Below are positions 26,896 through 36,070 of a stretch of DNA of 64,000 nucleotides, one piece after another. Position numbers and translations under genes: made by a program. The stretch's first letter is position 1. Every line of letters begins with the position of its first letter. Origin of the DNA: Bacilli bacterium (GTDB lineage: Bacteria; Bacillota_I; Bacilli_A; RFN20; CAG-826); the NCBI GenBank assembly GCA_022482735.1, contig JAKVOO010000001.1, positions 181,699 to 245,698 on the forward strand, read 5' to 3'. The notes under the pieces are model-generated. The model did no database searches and was not told the origin of the DNA. It saw only the letters and a program-made list of their open reading frames with translations.

Positions 26896-28095
26896 TTAGT
26901 TTAATTTAAGTAAACGAACAACATCTCTGGCAATCATGATTTCCTCATCGGTTGGAATAACCGCGACTTTGATTTTGCTATCGGGAGTTGATATTATTTC
27001 GGTTTTGCCACGAAGAGGCAAGTTTAATTCACGATTGATTTTAACTCCCAAAGCTTCGCCTATTTGATCGCAAATTATCTCTCGATAAAATCCCGAGTTT
27101 TCGCCAATTCCGGCTGAAAAAACAATAATGTCAGCTCCGCCAAGACGGACGAAATATTGCCCGATAAAATCCGCTACTCGGCGTGCGAAAAGTTTGTTAG
27201 TAATATCAGCTTGAATATTTCCCTTTTCGGTTGCTTCTTCAATATCGCGGGTATCATTAGAAATTCCTGAAACGCCCAGCAATCCGCTTTTTTTATTAAA
27301 AATATCATACATTTCGTAAACATCTTTCCCTGTACATTTGCAGGCATACATCATGACGGATGGATCAAGATCACCCGTGCGAGTGCCCATCATAATGCCT
27401 CCAAGAGGTGTCAATCCCATTGATGTAGCGACACATTTACCATCGCGGATAGCGGTGATAGATGCGCCGCTTCCTATGTGGCAGGAAATGACGCGCGGGT
27501 GAGAAACTTCGGGTATAAGTTTAGCGGCTTCTTCGCCGAGATATTTGTGACTGGTGCCATGAGCTCCATAGCGACGAATATCGTATTGTTCATAATATTC
27601 ATACGGGATAGGAAAAAGAAAATCCTGTGGCTCCATCGTTTGGTGAAAGGCAGTATCGAATACCGCTACCGCGGGAACATCCGGTAGTACGTCCTTAAAG
27701 GCATGAAAGCCGACTAAATGTGCTTTATTATGGAGTGGTGCAAGAGGAATAAGACTAGTAATTTTAGCTTCGGTATCATCATTAAATATTGCCGAATCAG
27801 AGAAATACTTGCCACCTTGAACCACACGATGTCCGATACCACCAATCTCATTGAGACTATTTAATATCTTATAATCAATTAGTGACTCAAGAAGTAGTTT
27901 TACTCCAACAGCATGATTAGGAAGGGGAAGAATTTTTTTGACTGTTTGACCAGCAAAAGAAATCTTGAAAATCCCATCATCATGGCCAATTCGATCAGCA
28001 ATTCCGGAACAGATAATTGTTTCTTCTGGCATTTGATACAACTTAAATTTTAGACTAGAACTGCCGGCGTTAACGGCCATAATTTTGATGCTCAT
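26896..28095 (-). CDS. ackA: Acetate kinase
   Basis: Makes acetate and ATP from acetyl phosphate in fermentation. 399 aa, full length. Conserved MAVNAGSSSLKFKLY, VFDTAFHQTM (catalytic aspartate), RRYGAHGTSHKYL, CHIGSGASITAI and FSAGIGENS. The ribosome binding site AGGAGA and a strong promoter (28120-28148) precede it, giving a short leader of about 18 bases. sdaA follows in the same operon. No phosphotransacetylase gene is visible in the window. Confidence 0.97.
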   Translation of the reverse strand: MSIKIMAVNAGSSSLKFKLYQMPEETIICSGIADRIGHDDGIFKISFAGQTVKKILPLPNHAVGVKLLLESLIDYKILNSLNEIGGIGHRVVQGGKYFSDSAIFNDDTEAKITSLIPLAPLHNKAHLVGFHAFKDVLPDVPAVAVFDTAFHQTMEPQDFLFPIPYEYYEQYDIRRYGAHGTSHKYLGEEAAKLIPEVSHPRVISCHIGSGASITAIRDGKCVATSMGLTPLGGIMMGTRTGDLDPSVMMYACKCTGKDVYEMYDIFNKKSGLLGVSGISNDTRDIEEATEKGNIQADITNKLFARRVADFIGQYFVRLGGADIIVFSAGIGENSGFYREIICDQIGEALGVKINRELNLPLRGKTEIISTPDSKIKVAVIPTDEEIMIARDVVRLLKLN

Positions 28096-28119
28096 AATTA
28101 TCTCCTAAAACATTTTCAA

Positions 28120-28148
28120 ATTATAGGCGCTCAAAGGCTTTTTCGCAA
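28120..28148 (-). promoter_or_regulatory. Promoter of ackA-sdaA
   Basis: TTGCGA (28148-28143), a 17-base spacer and a perfect TATAAT (28125-28120) on the minus strand, just ahead of ackA. Confidence 0.75.
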
Positions 28149-28393
28149 CCTTTGCTAAAAAAATGTATTAAATATAAGTAAAAATGTCTTTTAGTAGAAA
28201 TTATCTTAAATTGTAAGCATTTTATTAAGGATAAATGGCGATATATTCAATTAAATATCTATAATAATTTTATTTGCAGCAAAATGTAAGCGGTTTACTT
28301 AATATTGCTTAATTTTTTTAAGTAAAGAATAAAATCCCTTTTTTTGTCAGTTTGTTTTATTTATAATGGAATAGTGAAAAACAGGAGGATAAT
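28149..28393. promoter_or_regulatory. Divergent intergenic region ackA/glgB with a cre-like site and glgB -10 box
   Basis: AT-rich spacer without a gene. TGTAAGCGGTTTAC at 28285-28298 matches 12 of 14 positions of the CcpA operator consensus (TGNAANCGNWNNCA; the last two bases differ) and has the GTAA/TTAC symmetry. A TATAAT at 28362-28367 is the likely glgB -10 box; no good -35 is seen, only a T run. GGAGG at about 28383 is the glgB ribosome binding site. The cre-like site lies about 65 bases upstream of the glgB start of transcription. Confidence 0.45.
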
Positions 28394-30301
28394 ATGGCAT
28401 ACGGAATGCTCTATGACTATCTTACTGGTCAGTCAATTGATGGCTTTCGTTATTTTGGCGCTCATTTTATCGAAGATGTAGTCGAAGAAATTGATACCTT
28501 GCCTCCAATAGAAAAAGGAAAAAAGCCAACGAGTGAAAAAAGAAAAATCACTCGTAGAGGAGTTGTTTTTCGTCTTTACGCCCCCCTTGCTACTGATGTA
28601 AGTGTTATCGGTAGTTGGAATAATTGGCAACCGGGAGCCAATACTATGGAAAAGGTTGACCCGGCTGGTGTTTTTGAAACGACAATTTGGGGATTAGAAA
28701 ACTATGATTCATATAAGTTCCATTTCCTTGATGCGAAAGGGAATTATGTGGATAAAGCTGATCCATTTGCCTTCTTCTCAGAGCTTCGACCCAATTCATG
28801 CTCGCGCTTATTTAATATTGATGGTTTTATATGGCACGACAAGCCGTATATGAATAATCGAAGTCGTAACTTTGATAGACCAATGAGCATCTATGAAATT
28901 CACCTTGGATCTTGGCTAGGCAAAATCGAAAATCGGTTTTTAAGTTATGAAGAAATTGCCGATTATCTTATTCCCTACGTTAAGGAGCATGGTTATACCC
29001 ATGTTGAAATCATGCCCATTACCCAATATCCATTTGATGGAAGTTGGGGTTATCAGGCGACAGGCTTTTATAGCGTAGACAGCCGTTATGGAAATCCGAT
29101 GCAACTCATGAGCTTTGTTGATCGTCTTCACCAAGCGGGAATAGGCGTTATTTTAGATTTTGTAGTAGTTCATTTTGCTCCTGACCCGTTCGGCTTGATT
29201 AACTTTGATGGCTCACATGTTTATGAATACGATGACCCCGCCAACACTTTTTCTCAATGGGGATCACCGCAATTTGATTTAGGAAAAGATCCTGTTCGCA
29301 GTTTTCTTATGTCGGCAATAGCTTATTATGTTGAATATTTTCATTTTGATGGTGTTCGTGTTGATGCAGTTAGTAACATTATATTTTGGGATGGCAATCG
29401 CTCCCGTGGAGAAAATTCAGGAGCAATTGAGTTCGTTAAGCGTTTAAACGGAAAATTACATTACCGGTTTCCTGCATTGATGATGATCGCGGAAGATAGC
29501 AGTGATTACTCGGGAGTCACGCACTCTCTGGAATATGGAGGCTTAGGTTTTGATTATAAATGGGACTTGGGTTGGATGAACGATACGTTAAAGTATTATG
29601 CTCTCGATCCAGTGTACAAAAAGTATGATCATAATAAACTAACCTTCTCTATGGCCTATTTTTATAGCGAAAATTTCTTACTGCCTCTTTCCCATGATGA
29701 AGTTGTCCATGGCAAGGGGACATTAATCAATAAAATGTGGGGCGATTATGACCAAAAGTTTGCTCTTTTGCGCAATCTGTACGTTTACATGTTTGCCCAC
29801 CCTGGAAAGAAACTTTCTTTTATGGGAAATGAACTGGCAAGCTTTGATGAATGGAACGAAGAAAAATCGCTGCCTTGGGAGTTAAAAAAATTCCCCAAGC
29901 ATGATAGTGTTTCTCGGCTGGTGCGAGACTTAAATCGAATCTATGTTAATGAGGAAGCTTTAAGCTTTGAAGAGTATAATCCATCACATTTTAATTGGTT
30001 GATGGTCGATAACAGTAATCAATCGGTATTTGCCTTTGAAAGACGTGTTGGTAAGTCACATTTAGTGTTTATATTCAATATGACACCGGTCTATTATGAA
30101 CAATACGACATTGGCGTTACACGGGCTGGTCAATATATTGAACTATTTAATTCCGATAAAGATGTCTATGGCGGTTGGAATCAGTACAATGGGCTTCCCT
30201 TAGATACCATTTCAACTTCAGGGCCGGAAAACCACCCCTTCCGCTTAACGATAAAATTGGCCGCTTTTGGGGCGATTATATTAAAGTATAACGAAAAGTA
30301 A
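28394..30301 (+). CDS. glgB: 1,4-alpha-glucan branching enzyme
   Basis: Introduces alpha-1,6 branches in glycogen-type glucans; GH13, 635 aa. After about 50 N-terminal residues there is a CBM48 domain (about 55-145, VIGSWNNWQPG). The (beta/alpha)8 barrel carries the four GH13 regions: VVVHFAPD (I), FDGVRVDAVS with the nucleophile aspartate (II), MMIAEDSS with the acid glutamate (III) and PLSHDEVVHGK (IV). A C-terminal beta domain ends the protein. glgP follows 27 bases later. No glgC or glgA is in the window, so the pair could serve branching and storage or the use of external alpha-glucan. Confidence 0.95.
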   Translation: MAYGMLYDYLTGQSIDGFRYFGAHFIEDVVEEIDTLPPIEKGKKPTSEKRKITRRGVVFRLYAPLATDVSVIGSWNNWQPGANTMEKVDPAGVFETTIWGLENYDSYKFHFLDAKGNYVDKADPFAFFSELRPNSCSRLFNIDGFIWHDKPYMNNRSRNFDRPMSIYEIHLGSWLGKIENRFLSYEEIADYLIPYVKEHGYTHVEIMPITQYPFDGSWGYQATGFYSVDSRYGNPMQLMSFVDRLHQAGIGVILDFVVVHFAPDPFGLINFDGSHVYEYDDPANTFSQWGSPQFDLGKDPVRSFLMSAIAYYVEYFHFDGVRVDAVSNIIFWDGNRSRGENSGAIEFVKRLNGKLHYRFPALMMIAEDSSDYSGVTHSLEYGGLGFDYKWDLGWMNDTLKYYALDPVYKKYDHNKLTFSMAYFYSENFLLPLSHDEVVHGKGTLINKMWGDYDQKFALLRNLYVYMFAHPGKKLSFMGNELASFDEWNEEKSLPWELKKFPKHDSVSRLVRDLNRIYVNEEALSFEEYNPSHFNWLMVDNSNQSVFAFERRVGKSHLVFIFNMTPVYYEQYDIGVTRAGQYIELFNSDKDVYGGWNQYNGLPLDTISTSGPENHPFRLTIKLAAFGAIILKYNEK

Positions 30302-30327
30302 TTACAAGTAAATTAGAGGAAAGAATT

Positions 30328-32745
30328 ATGGTACACAGCAATATGTTTGATAGTAAAGATGTCTTTAAAAATGAATTTGAAAAACGCTTGATTGAAAAAT
30401 ATGGCCGGGCGGTTAAAGAGAGTCACATTACCGAGCGTTACGATATTTTAGGCACAATGGTTCGCGATTACAGCGCTTTTAATTGGCGGAATACCCGTGA
30501 TGAAATTATGGCTGATAATCGGAAACAATTGATATATTTTTCAATGGAGTTTTTAATTGGACGTCTGCTAGTCAATAATATGATGAATTTAGGAATTTAT
30601 TCGGTAGCACGCGATGGATTAAAGGAAATGGGAATTGATATTCATGATTTAGAAAATCAGGAAGCGGATGCTGGACTCGGCAATGGGGGACTTGGACGCT
30701 TAGCTGCTTGTTTTATGGATTCAATTGCTTCGCTTGGTTATCCAGGTCATGGTAATTGTATTCGATACGAATACGGCTTTTTTAAACAAAAAATCGTCAA
30801 TGGTAGTCAAGTGGAAGTACCTGATCAATGGTTGGTAAATGGCAATGTCTGGGAAGTGAGAAAGCCCAAGCACTCAGTTGAAGTAAAGTTTTATGGTCAC
30901 GCTGAGACTTATACCAAAGCAGATGGGAGTTATGGAATTCGAACAGTAGATCCCGTCTGTGTTAAGGCGGTTCCTTACGATATGTCGATTATTGGCTATC
31001 GAAATGGAGTTGCTAATACGCTTCGCCTTTGGAGTGCTGAACCTAGTGAAGAAAATCTTCCGAAGGATCAGGCCTTTGAGGATTATCTTGAAACGCTCAA
31101 GGAACTTTGCCACGGCTTATATCCTGATGACAGTACTGAGCATGGAAAACTTTTGCGTTTGCGGCAACAATATTTTCTCGTTAGTGCTGGACTTCAATCG
31201 GCGGTTCGTGGACATCTTAGAAAATATGGATCGTTGAAAAATTTTAAGGATAAATTTGTTTTTCAGCTTAATGACACACATCCAATTTTGGCGATACCGG
31301 AATTGATGCGTATTTTAATGGATGAATATAGTTTTGGTTGGGATGAGGCTTGGGATCAGGTTACCCATGTCATGGCTTATACCAATCACACGGTGATGGT
31401 GGAGGCACTAGAAAAATGGCCGATACAGTATGTTCAAACGCTCACCCCTCGTTGCTATATGATCATCGAAGAAATTCATCGCCGCTCACAAATATTTTTT
31501 AACGAGCACAAATTGTCCGATGATGCTAAACGCAATATGGCAATTCTTCGTGATGGCATGGTGCATATGACTAATCTTGCTCTTTATACTGTCTATAGCA
31601 TTAATGGAGTCGCTGCCTTACATACCAAAATTCTTGAAACACAAACTTTTCCTGATTTTTATAAATTAATGCCCCAAAAATTTAATAATAAGACTAATGG
31701 AATTACCCATCGCCGGTGGTTCTTATACGCTAATCCCGAATTAGCAAAGGAAGTAACTAATCGTATTGGCGAAGGATGGATTACTGCGCCTTCGGATTTA
31801 GAAAAATTGAAGTCGTTTGTTGATGAAAAGGTTCTTCAAGATGAATTCTTGACAATTAAACTTGAGAACAAACGAAAATTAGCCGCATATGTCAAGGCTC
31901 ATAATAATATCGACATTGATGTCAACTCCATTTTTGATGTGCAAATCAAACGCCTTCATGCATATAAACGGCAACTGATGAATGTCTTTCGGATTATGTA
32001 CCTATATAACAAGATTAAGAACAACCCTGATTATAAACCGATGGCCAAGACTTATATATTTGGTGCGAAAGCAGCCCCGAGTTACTTTTTTGCCAAAAAG
32101 GTAATTGAATTGATCAATGCGGTGGCTGATATGGTTAATCACGATGAGTATGTATCACGATTTATGAAGGTTGTTTTTATTGAAAATTACTCAGTAAGTA
32201 GCGCCGAAATAATTATCCCAGCGGCGGATATAAGTGAGCAAATATCGACGGCTGGAAAAGAAGCCAGCGGAACTTCCAATATGAAGTTTATGATGAATGG
32301 TGCGTTAACGTTAGGAACTCTAGACGGAGCCAATGTCGAAATTAGCGAGCGGGTCGGAGCGGATAATTGCTATATTTTTGGGCTTAGAGAAGAAGAAGTA
32401 ATGGCCAAGCGTAATAGTGGCTACAACCCTTGGGATGTCTATAATTCCGATGCTGATGTCAAGGTGATTATCGATAGTTTAATTAATGGCTTTTGGAGTA
32501 ATGGGGATAATGACAAATTCCGGGCTATTTTTGATGAGATAATGTATCGAGGCGATGAGTATTTAATTTTAGAAGACTTCCGCGCCTACCTTGAGACTTC
32601 AAAAAAAATCGATCAGTTCTACTATTCTAATCGCAGCGGATGGGCGAGGGCATGTCTTTATAACATTGCCATGAGTGGTTTCTTCTCCACCGATCGAACC
32701 ATCAACGAATATAACCGTGATATCTGGCATTTGGAGGTCTTATGA
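30328..32745 (+). CDS. glgP: Glycogen/maltodextrin phosphorylase
   Basis: Phosphorolytic release of glucose 1-phosphate from alpha-1,4-glucan; GT35, 805 aa, full length. Conserved are ADAGLGNGGLGRLAACFMDS, FQLNDTHP, NGITHRRW, the nucleotide/phosphate region DVQIKRLHAYKRQ and the PLP-lysine segment EASGTSNMKFMMNGA followed by TLDGANVEI. Its last codons overlap the dUTPase start (ATGA). The ribosome binding site is AGAGGAAA. Confidence 0.97.
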   Translation: MVHSNMFDSKDVFKNEFEKRLIEKYGRAVKESHITERYDILGTMVRDYSAFNWRNTRDEIMADNRKQLIYFSMEFLIGRLLVNNMMNLGIYSVARDGLKEMGIDIHDLENQEADAGLGNGGLGRLAACFMDSIASLGYPGHGNCIRYEYGFFKQKIVNGSQVEVPDQWLVNGNVWEVRKPKHSVEVKFYGHAETYTKADGSYGIRTVDPVCVKAVPYDMSIIGYRNGVANTLRLWSAEPSEENLPKDQAFEDYLETLKELCHGLYPDDSTEHGKLLRLRQQYFLVSAGLQSAVRGHLRKYGSLKNFKDKFVFQLNDTHPILAIPELMRILMDEYSFGWDEAWDQVTHVMAYTNHTVMVEALEKWPIQYVQTLTPRCYMIIEEIHRRSQIFFNEHKLSDDAKRNMAILRDGMVHMTNLALYTVYSINGVAALHTKILETQTFPDFYKLMPQKFNNKTNGITHRRWFLYANPELAKEVTNRIGEGWITAPSDLEKLKSFVDEKVLQDEFLTIKLENKRKLAAYVKAHNNIDIDVNSIFDVQIKRLHAYKRQLMNVFRIMYLYNKIKNNPDYKPMAKTYIFGAKAAPSYFFAKKVIELINAVADMVNHDEYVSRFMKVVFIENYSVSSAEIIIPAADISEQISTAGKEASGTSNMKFMMNGALTLGTLDGANVEISERVGADNCYIFGLREEEVMAKRNSGYNPWDVYNSDADVKVIIDSLINGFWSNGDNDKFRAIFDEIMYRGDEYLILEDFRAYLETSKKIDQFYYSNRSGWARACLYNIAMSGFFSTDRTINEYNRDIWHLEVL

Positions 32746-33242
32746 GCGAAGTCTTTTCTCTCGATTTACTATTTGCTAAACAAAGTGAACTAGACAAGCG
32801 AATTCACGCGGATAAAAACGTCGATTATTCATCGACGCTAGTTGAAAGAAAACTTGCGCTCTTAGTGGAACTAGGAGAATTTGCTAACGCTACTCGCAGT
32901 TTCAAGTTTTGGTCTATTAAAGCAAGCGAATCGAAGGAACGATTGCTCGATGAGTATGCGGATGTTTTACATTTTCTTCTTTCACTAGGATTGGCTAAGA
33001 ATTTTAGGGTTGAAAAAATTGAAGTTTCAGTGCCAAAAATAAAAGCTCTCTCAACGCTTATTTTTGGTGTCTATCAAAAATTCGAAGCGTTTTTGATTAG
33101 TGAATCGCTACCTGACTATAAATCAGCTTTTGCTTCTTTTTTAGCTATATCTAAAGTAACTAACTTTTCTGAAAGCGATATCATAAGCGCCTATTTGCAA
33201 AAAAATGCCGAAAATTTTAAACGCCAAGATAATAATTATTGA
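32742..33242 (+). CDS. dUTP diphosphatase, all-alpha (dimeric) type
   Basis: Hydrolyses dUTP to dUMP, keeping uracil out of DNA and supplying dUMP for dTMP. 166 residues. The MazG/dUTPase_2 metal motifs are visible as ELGEFAN (about residue 45) and EYADVLHF (about 70), with the family's KFW segment between them. Translationally coupled to glgP by a 4-base overlap, with GGAGG ahead. This is an operon of convenience rather than a shared pathway. Confidence 0.88.
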   Translation: MSEVFSLDLLFAKQSELDKRIHADKNVDYSSTLVERKLALLVELGEFANATRSFKFWSIKASESKERLLDEYADVLHFLLSLGLAKNFRVEKIEVSVPKIKALSTLIFGVYQKFEAFLISESLPDYKSAFASFLAISKVTNFSESDIISAYLQKNAENFKRQDNNY

Positions 33243-33257
33243 AGTGAGGATTTTATT

Positions 33258-34343
33258 ATGAATAAAGAAGAAAGATTACTTTTGCTTAAAGAAGTTTCGG
33301 AAGTTCGGGGAATTTCAGGAAATGAAAGAGAAGTAAGCTGTTTAATTCAAAGATATTTAAAGGATGATGTTGATCATTTTGAATTTGATAATCTCGGCTC
33401 GACTTTAGCGTATTTACCGGGAGAACAAGGTGAACCAACTGTTCTTTTTACGGCCCATATGGATGAGATTGGTTTTATGGTCTTAAGAGTTGAGGAAAGT
33501 GGGCTTATTCGCCTCGGGAATGTAGGAGGATGGTGGGGACACGTTATCCCGGCTCATGAATTTGTGGTTAAAACACGTGATGGCCATGAGTATATTGGCG
33601 TTACTGGAGCGCAACCACCGCATGGTATGCCCGCTGATCAAAAGAATAAAGTGATGGAACTCAAAGATATGTACCTTGATTTGGGCGTTGATAGCCGAAA
33701 GCAAATTGAAGATATGGGAATTAGAATTGGCGACACCGTCACCCCCCTACAAAGTTTTCGAGTTATGAATAATGGAACTGCGCTTCTTGGCAAGGCCTGG
33801 GATGATCGGGCGAGCGTCGCTGTTGGTATTGAAGTAATTAAAAATTTAAAAGCCCGGGGCCATAAGTGCAATGTCGTTTTTGCGGGTACTGTCCAAGAGG
33901 AAGTAGGCTTGCGAGGTGCAGGAACAGCGGCCTATCATGTTAAACCTGATGTTGCCTTTGCTACGGACGTTGCGATGTCTTACGATCTTCCGGGAGCTCC
34001 TAACTCTCCTTCACGTCTAGGAGCGGGAGTGGCCCTTTCAATTATGGATAGTTCAGTTATCGCTCATCGTGGTTTGTTTGATTGGGTGGAAGCAATTGCT
34101 AAGGAAAGAAAAATTAAGTATTGTTATGATTTACTGACCGCCGGCGGTACTGATAGTGGCGCTATACATAAACAATTTGACGGTATAGTAAATATGACAG
34201 TAAGTTTACCCTGCCGTTACTTCCATAGTCATGTAAGTATCATTGATTATAATGATTATGTGGCAATGGTTGAGTTAATGACTGAAGCCATTGCTCGTAT
34301 TGATAATGAAGTTGTGGATGCATTAAAGGAATCTAAACACTAA
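33258..34343 (+). CDS. M42 family aminopeptidase
   Basis: Cytoplasmic binuclear metallo-aminopeptidase of the glutamyl aminopeptidase/PepA-FrvX type, 361 aa, which trims peptides from the N-terminus. Metal and catalytic residues appear in TAHMDEIGFM, WDDRASVAVG, GTVQEEVGLRGA, ATDVAMS and the C-terminal histidine segment RYFHSHVS. Usually a dodecameric shell. It follows the dUTPase by 15 bases and ends before a terminator hairpin. Some relatives act as endoglucanase-annotated proteins by error; the motifs here are those of the peptidase. Confidence 0.92.
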   Translation: MNKEERLLLLKEVSEVRGISGNEREVSCLIQRYLKDDVDHFEFDNLGSTLAYLPGEQGEPTVLFTAHMDEIGFMVLRVEESGLIRLGNVGGWWGHVIPAHEFVVKTRDGHEYIGVTGAQPPHGMPADQKNKVMELKDMYLDLGVDSRKQIEDMGIRIGDTVTPLQSFRVMNNGTALLGKAWDDRASVAVGIEVIKNLKARGHKCNVVFAGTVQEEVGLRGAGTAAYHVKPDVAFATDVAMSYDLPGAPNSPSRLGAGVALSIMDSSVIAHRGLFDWVEAIAKERKIKYCYDLLTAGGTDSGAIHKQFDGIVNMTVSLPCRYFHSHVSIIDYNDYVAMVELMTEAIARIDNEVVDALKESKH

Positions 34344-34378
34344 TTTTTCTATCATTATAAAAAAAATATATTTATAAA

Positions 34379-34405
34379 AAACCTCGAAAGTAATTTCGGG
34401 GTTTT
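34379..34405. terminator. Intrinsic terminator between the M42 peptidase and the ECF S component
   Basis: An 11-pair stem, AAACCTCGAAA with TTTCGGGGTTT (one G-U pair, 4-base loop GTAA), is followed by T's. It is placed between convergent genes; T/A tracts on both sides suggest use in both directions. Confidence 0.8.
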
Positions 34406-34445
34406 CTAATGACTACAATTTATTATGGTAAACAAAAAGAGATTA

Positions 34446-34952
34446 TCAATTATCACTTTCGCGCATAAGGCGAACTTTTTTGGCGGTAAAAATCAATATC
34501 AAACTCATAATGATAGCGGCAACTGCCTGCACAATATCAAAAGGTGAATAAGCGACAACTGCTCCCCATCCTCCATATAAAAGATAATAGGCAAATGCGT
34601 AACCAATAACCATAAACAAACTTGAAATAACAATACCTATATAGCGAAAAAATCCTTTTCCGTAGCGGTAAAAAAAGCCGGCTACAAGGCCCATTACAAA
34701 CTTAATTACGATGGTAAAGGGTAAAAATTGAATATATCCAAATGTGAAGTCAGCTAGTCCAGCACCGATAATGCCAACAATTCCTCCTGCTATCGGATCA
34801 ATAAAGCAGGCGGCAAATAAAATTATTGCATCCCCAAAATTTAAATATCCCTGATTACCCGCATAGGGAACTCGTAAAAATGCCGTCGCAAGATAGGTTA
34901 CAGCGGCTAAAAGGGCAATTAAAGTCATTTTTCTGACAGTTGAATTTTGCAT
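34446..34952 (-). CDS. ECF transporter S component (substrate unknown)
   Basis: Substrate-capture membrane protein of an energy-coupling factor vitamin transporter, 168 aa, with about five to six hydrophobic segments. The family pattern NFGDAIILFAACFIDPIAGG and GLADFTFGY is visible. Shared EcfA1/A2/T modules are not in the window. It overlaps the preceding DUF523 gene by 28 bases, and its ribosome binding site (GAGGATT) lies inside that gene. There is no riboswitch in front, so the vitamin or micronutrient cannot be named. Confidence 0.8.
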   Translation of the reverse strand: MQNSTVRKMTLIALLAAVTYLATAFLRVPYAGNQGYLNFGDAIILFAACFIDPIAGGIVGIIGAGLADFTFGYIQFLPFTIVIKFVMGLVAGFFYRYGKGFFRYIGIVISSLFMVIGYAFAYYLLYGGWGAVVAYSPFDIVQAVAAIIMSLILIFTAKKVRLMRESDN

Positions 34953-35380
34953 AACAAATCCTCAATTTGATCTTCTGAAAAAACTTCTATTCCATGGGCA
35001 AGTAATAGGTCGGTGGTTACTCCATTACCGGAAACCAGCGTTCTGCTAAAAGTACCATCATATATCAGTTTTGACCCACACGATGGTGACTTACTTTTCA
35101 ATATGGCGAAACGAATGTTGTTGTCTTGAGCAAGCTGTAGGGCCCTCCTAGCTCCCTTCGAAAAGAATAAAGTGTTGTCTTCTTTTAATGAATTAATAAC
35201 CTTTGTTCCCTTTCTTTCGCTAGGAGCACGAGGTGTTGGCAAACCCCCGTCAACTTCCGGACAAATCAATATAAAATCAAAATACTTTCTTAAGGCCTCA
35301 ACATCGTTATTGACTTTACTTTTGCCATCGTAACGACAATTTATTCCCACTAAACAGGCGGATATTAGAATCTTTTCCAT
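34925..35380 (-). CDS. DUF523 family protein
   Basis: Small cytoplasmic protein of unknown function (151 aa from the ATG at 35380; an adjacent in-frame ATG at 35383 is equally possible, and GAGAGG lies 4-7 bases upstream). The family cysteine motifs are present: SACLVGINCRYDG at the N-terminus, CPEVDGGLPTPR and SPSCGS. Conserved cysteines suggest metal or cluster binding, which is inference. It is coupled to the ECF S component downstream. Confidence 0.85.
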   Translation of the reverse strand: MEKILISACLVGINCRYDGKSKVNNDVEALRKYFDFILICPEVDGGLPTPRAPSERKGTKVINSLKEDNTLFFSKGARRALQLAQDNNIRFAILKSKSPSCGSKLIYDGTFSRTLVSGNGVTTDLLLAHGIEVFSEDQIEDLLCKIQLSEK

Positions 35381-35458
35381 CATTTTTCCTCTCAATTATT
35401 CTATATTATTCGTTTCACTTTTACTAGTTTTCGCACCAATAATCGCTATACTATTGAT

Positions 35459-36070
35459 ATGAGAATGAAAGAAACGACAATTAGCATTAATAACCGATCC
35501 TACAAGGTCCATATTACCCATAAGTTTATTAAAAATATATATCTTCGGTTTCGCAATGATGTCTTTTATGTTAGTGCTCCTCACTTAACAACGGATGGCT
35601 TTATATTTAGGTTTATCACTCAATCCGCGGAACAGTTGATTACTAGAACTGAGAAGAAAGCGACTTTAAATCGCGCGGCAAATTATCTTTTTGGCAAGAA
35701 AATTGAGCGCGATTTGCGAGACGATGAAAAGAAAGATCGGTTAATGGACTATTTGGCAATTAAAGTTCCTTTTTTTGAAAGAAAAATGAACATTACACCT
35801 TTATATCACATTCGAGTCCGTAATATGCGAACGCTCGCGGGCTCAAATTCACGGAAAACACACACTTTATCTTTTGCTAGTTTTCTTGTTCATTACGATT
35901 ATGCAGTTATCGATTCGGTTATAGTTCATGAGTTAGCTCATCATTATGAATTTAATCATGGTCCCCATTTTTATCAGATTATCTATGAATACGCTTCAAA
36001 CTATCGCCGATTAAATCAACAGATGAAGAAAGGAATATTCCATGACCCAAGAAACGAAAATTATATCTAG
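35459..36070 (+). CDS. YgjP-like (SprT/M48-type) metal-dependent protease
   Basis: Putative zinc-metallopeptidase of the YgjP/DUF45 family, about 200 aa. The zinc motif HELAHHYEFNH (HExxH plus a downstream histidine) lies near residue 160, after a beta-rich N-terminus (NRSYKVHITHKFIKNIYLRF). There are two possible starts, ATG 35459 and ATG 35465, neither with a Shine-Dalgarno. A TATACT box ends only 6 bases before 35459, so the mRNA may be leaderless. Its 3' end overlaps the following methyltransferase gene. Confidence 0.85.
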   Translation: MRMKETTISINNRSYKVHITHKFIKNIYLRFRNDVFYVSAPHLTTDGFIFRFITQSAEQLITRTEKKATLNRAANYLFGKKIERDLRDDEKKDRLMDYLAIKVPFFERKMNITPLYHIRVRNMRTLAGSNSRKTHTLSFASFLVHYDYAVIDSVIVHELAHHYEFNHGPHFYQIIYEYASNYRRLNQQMKKGIFHDPRNENYI

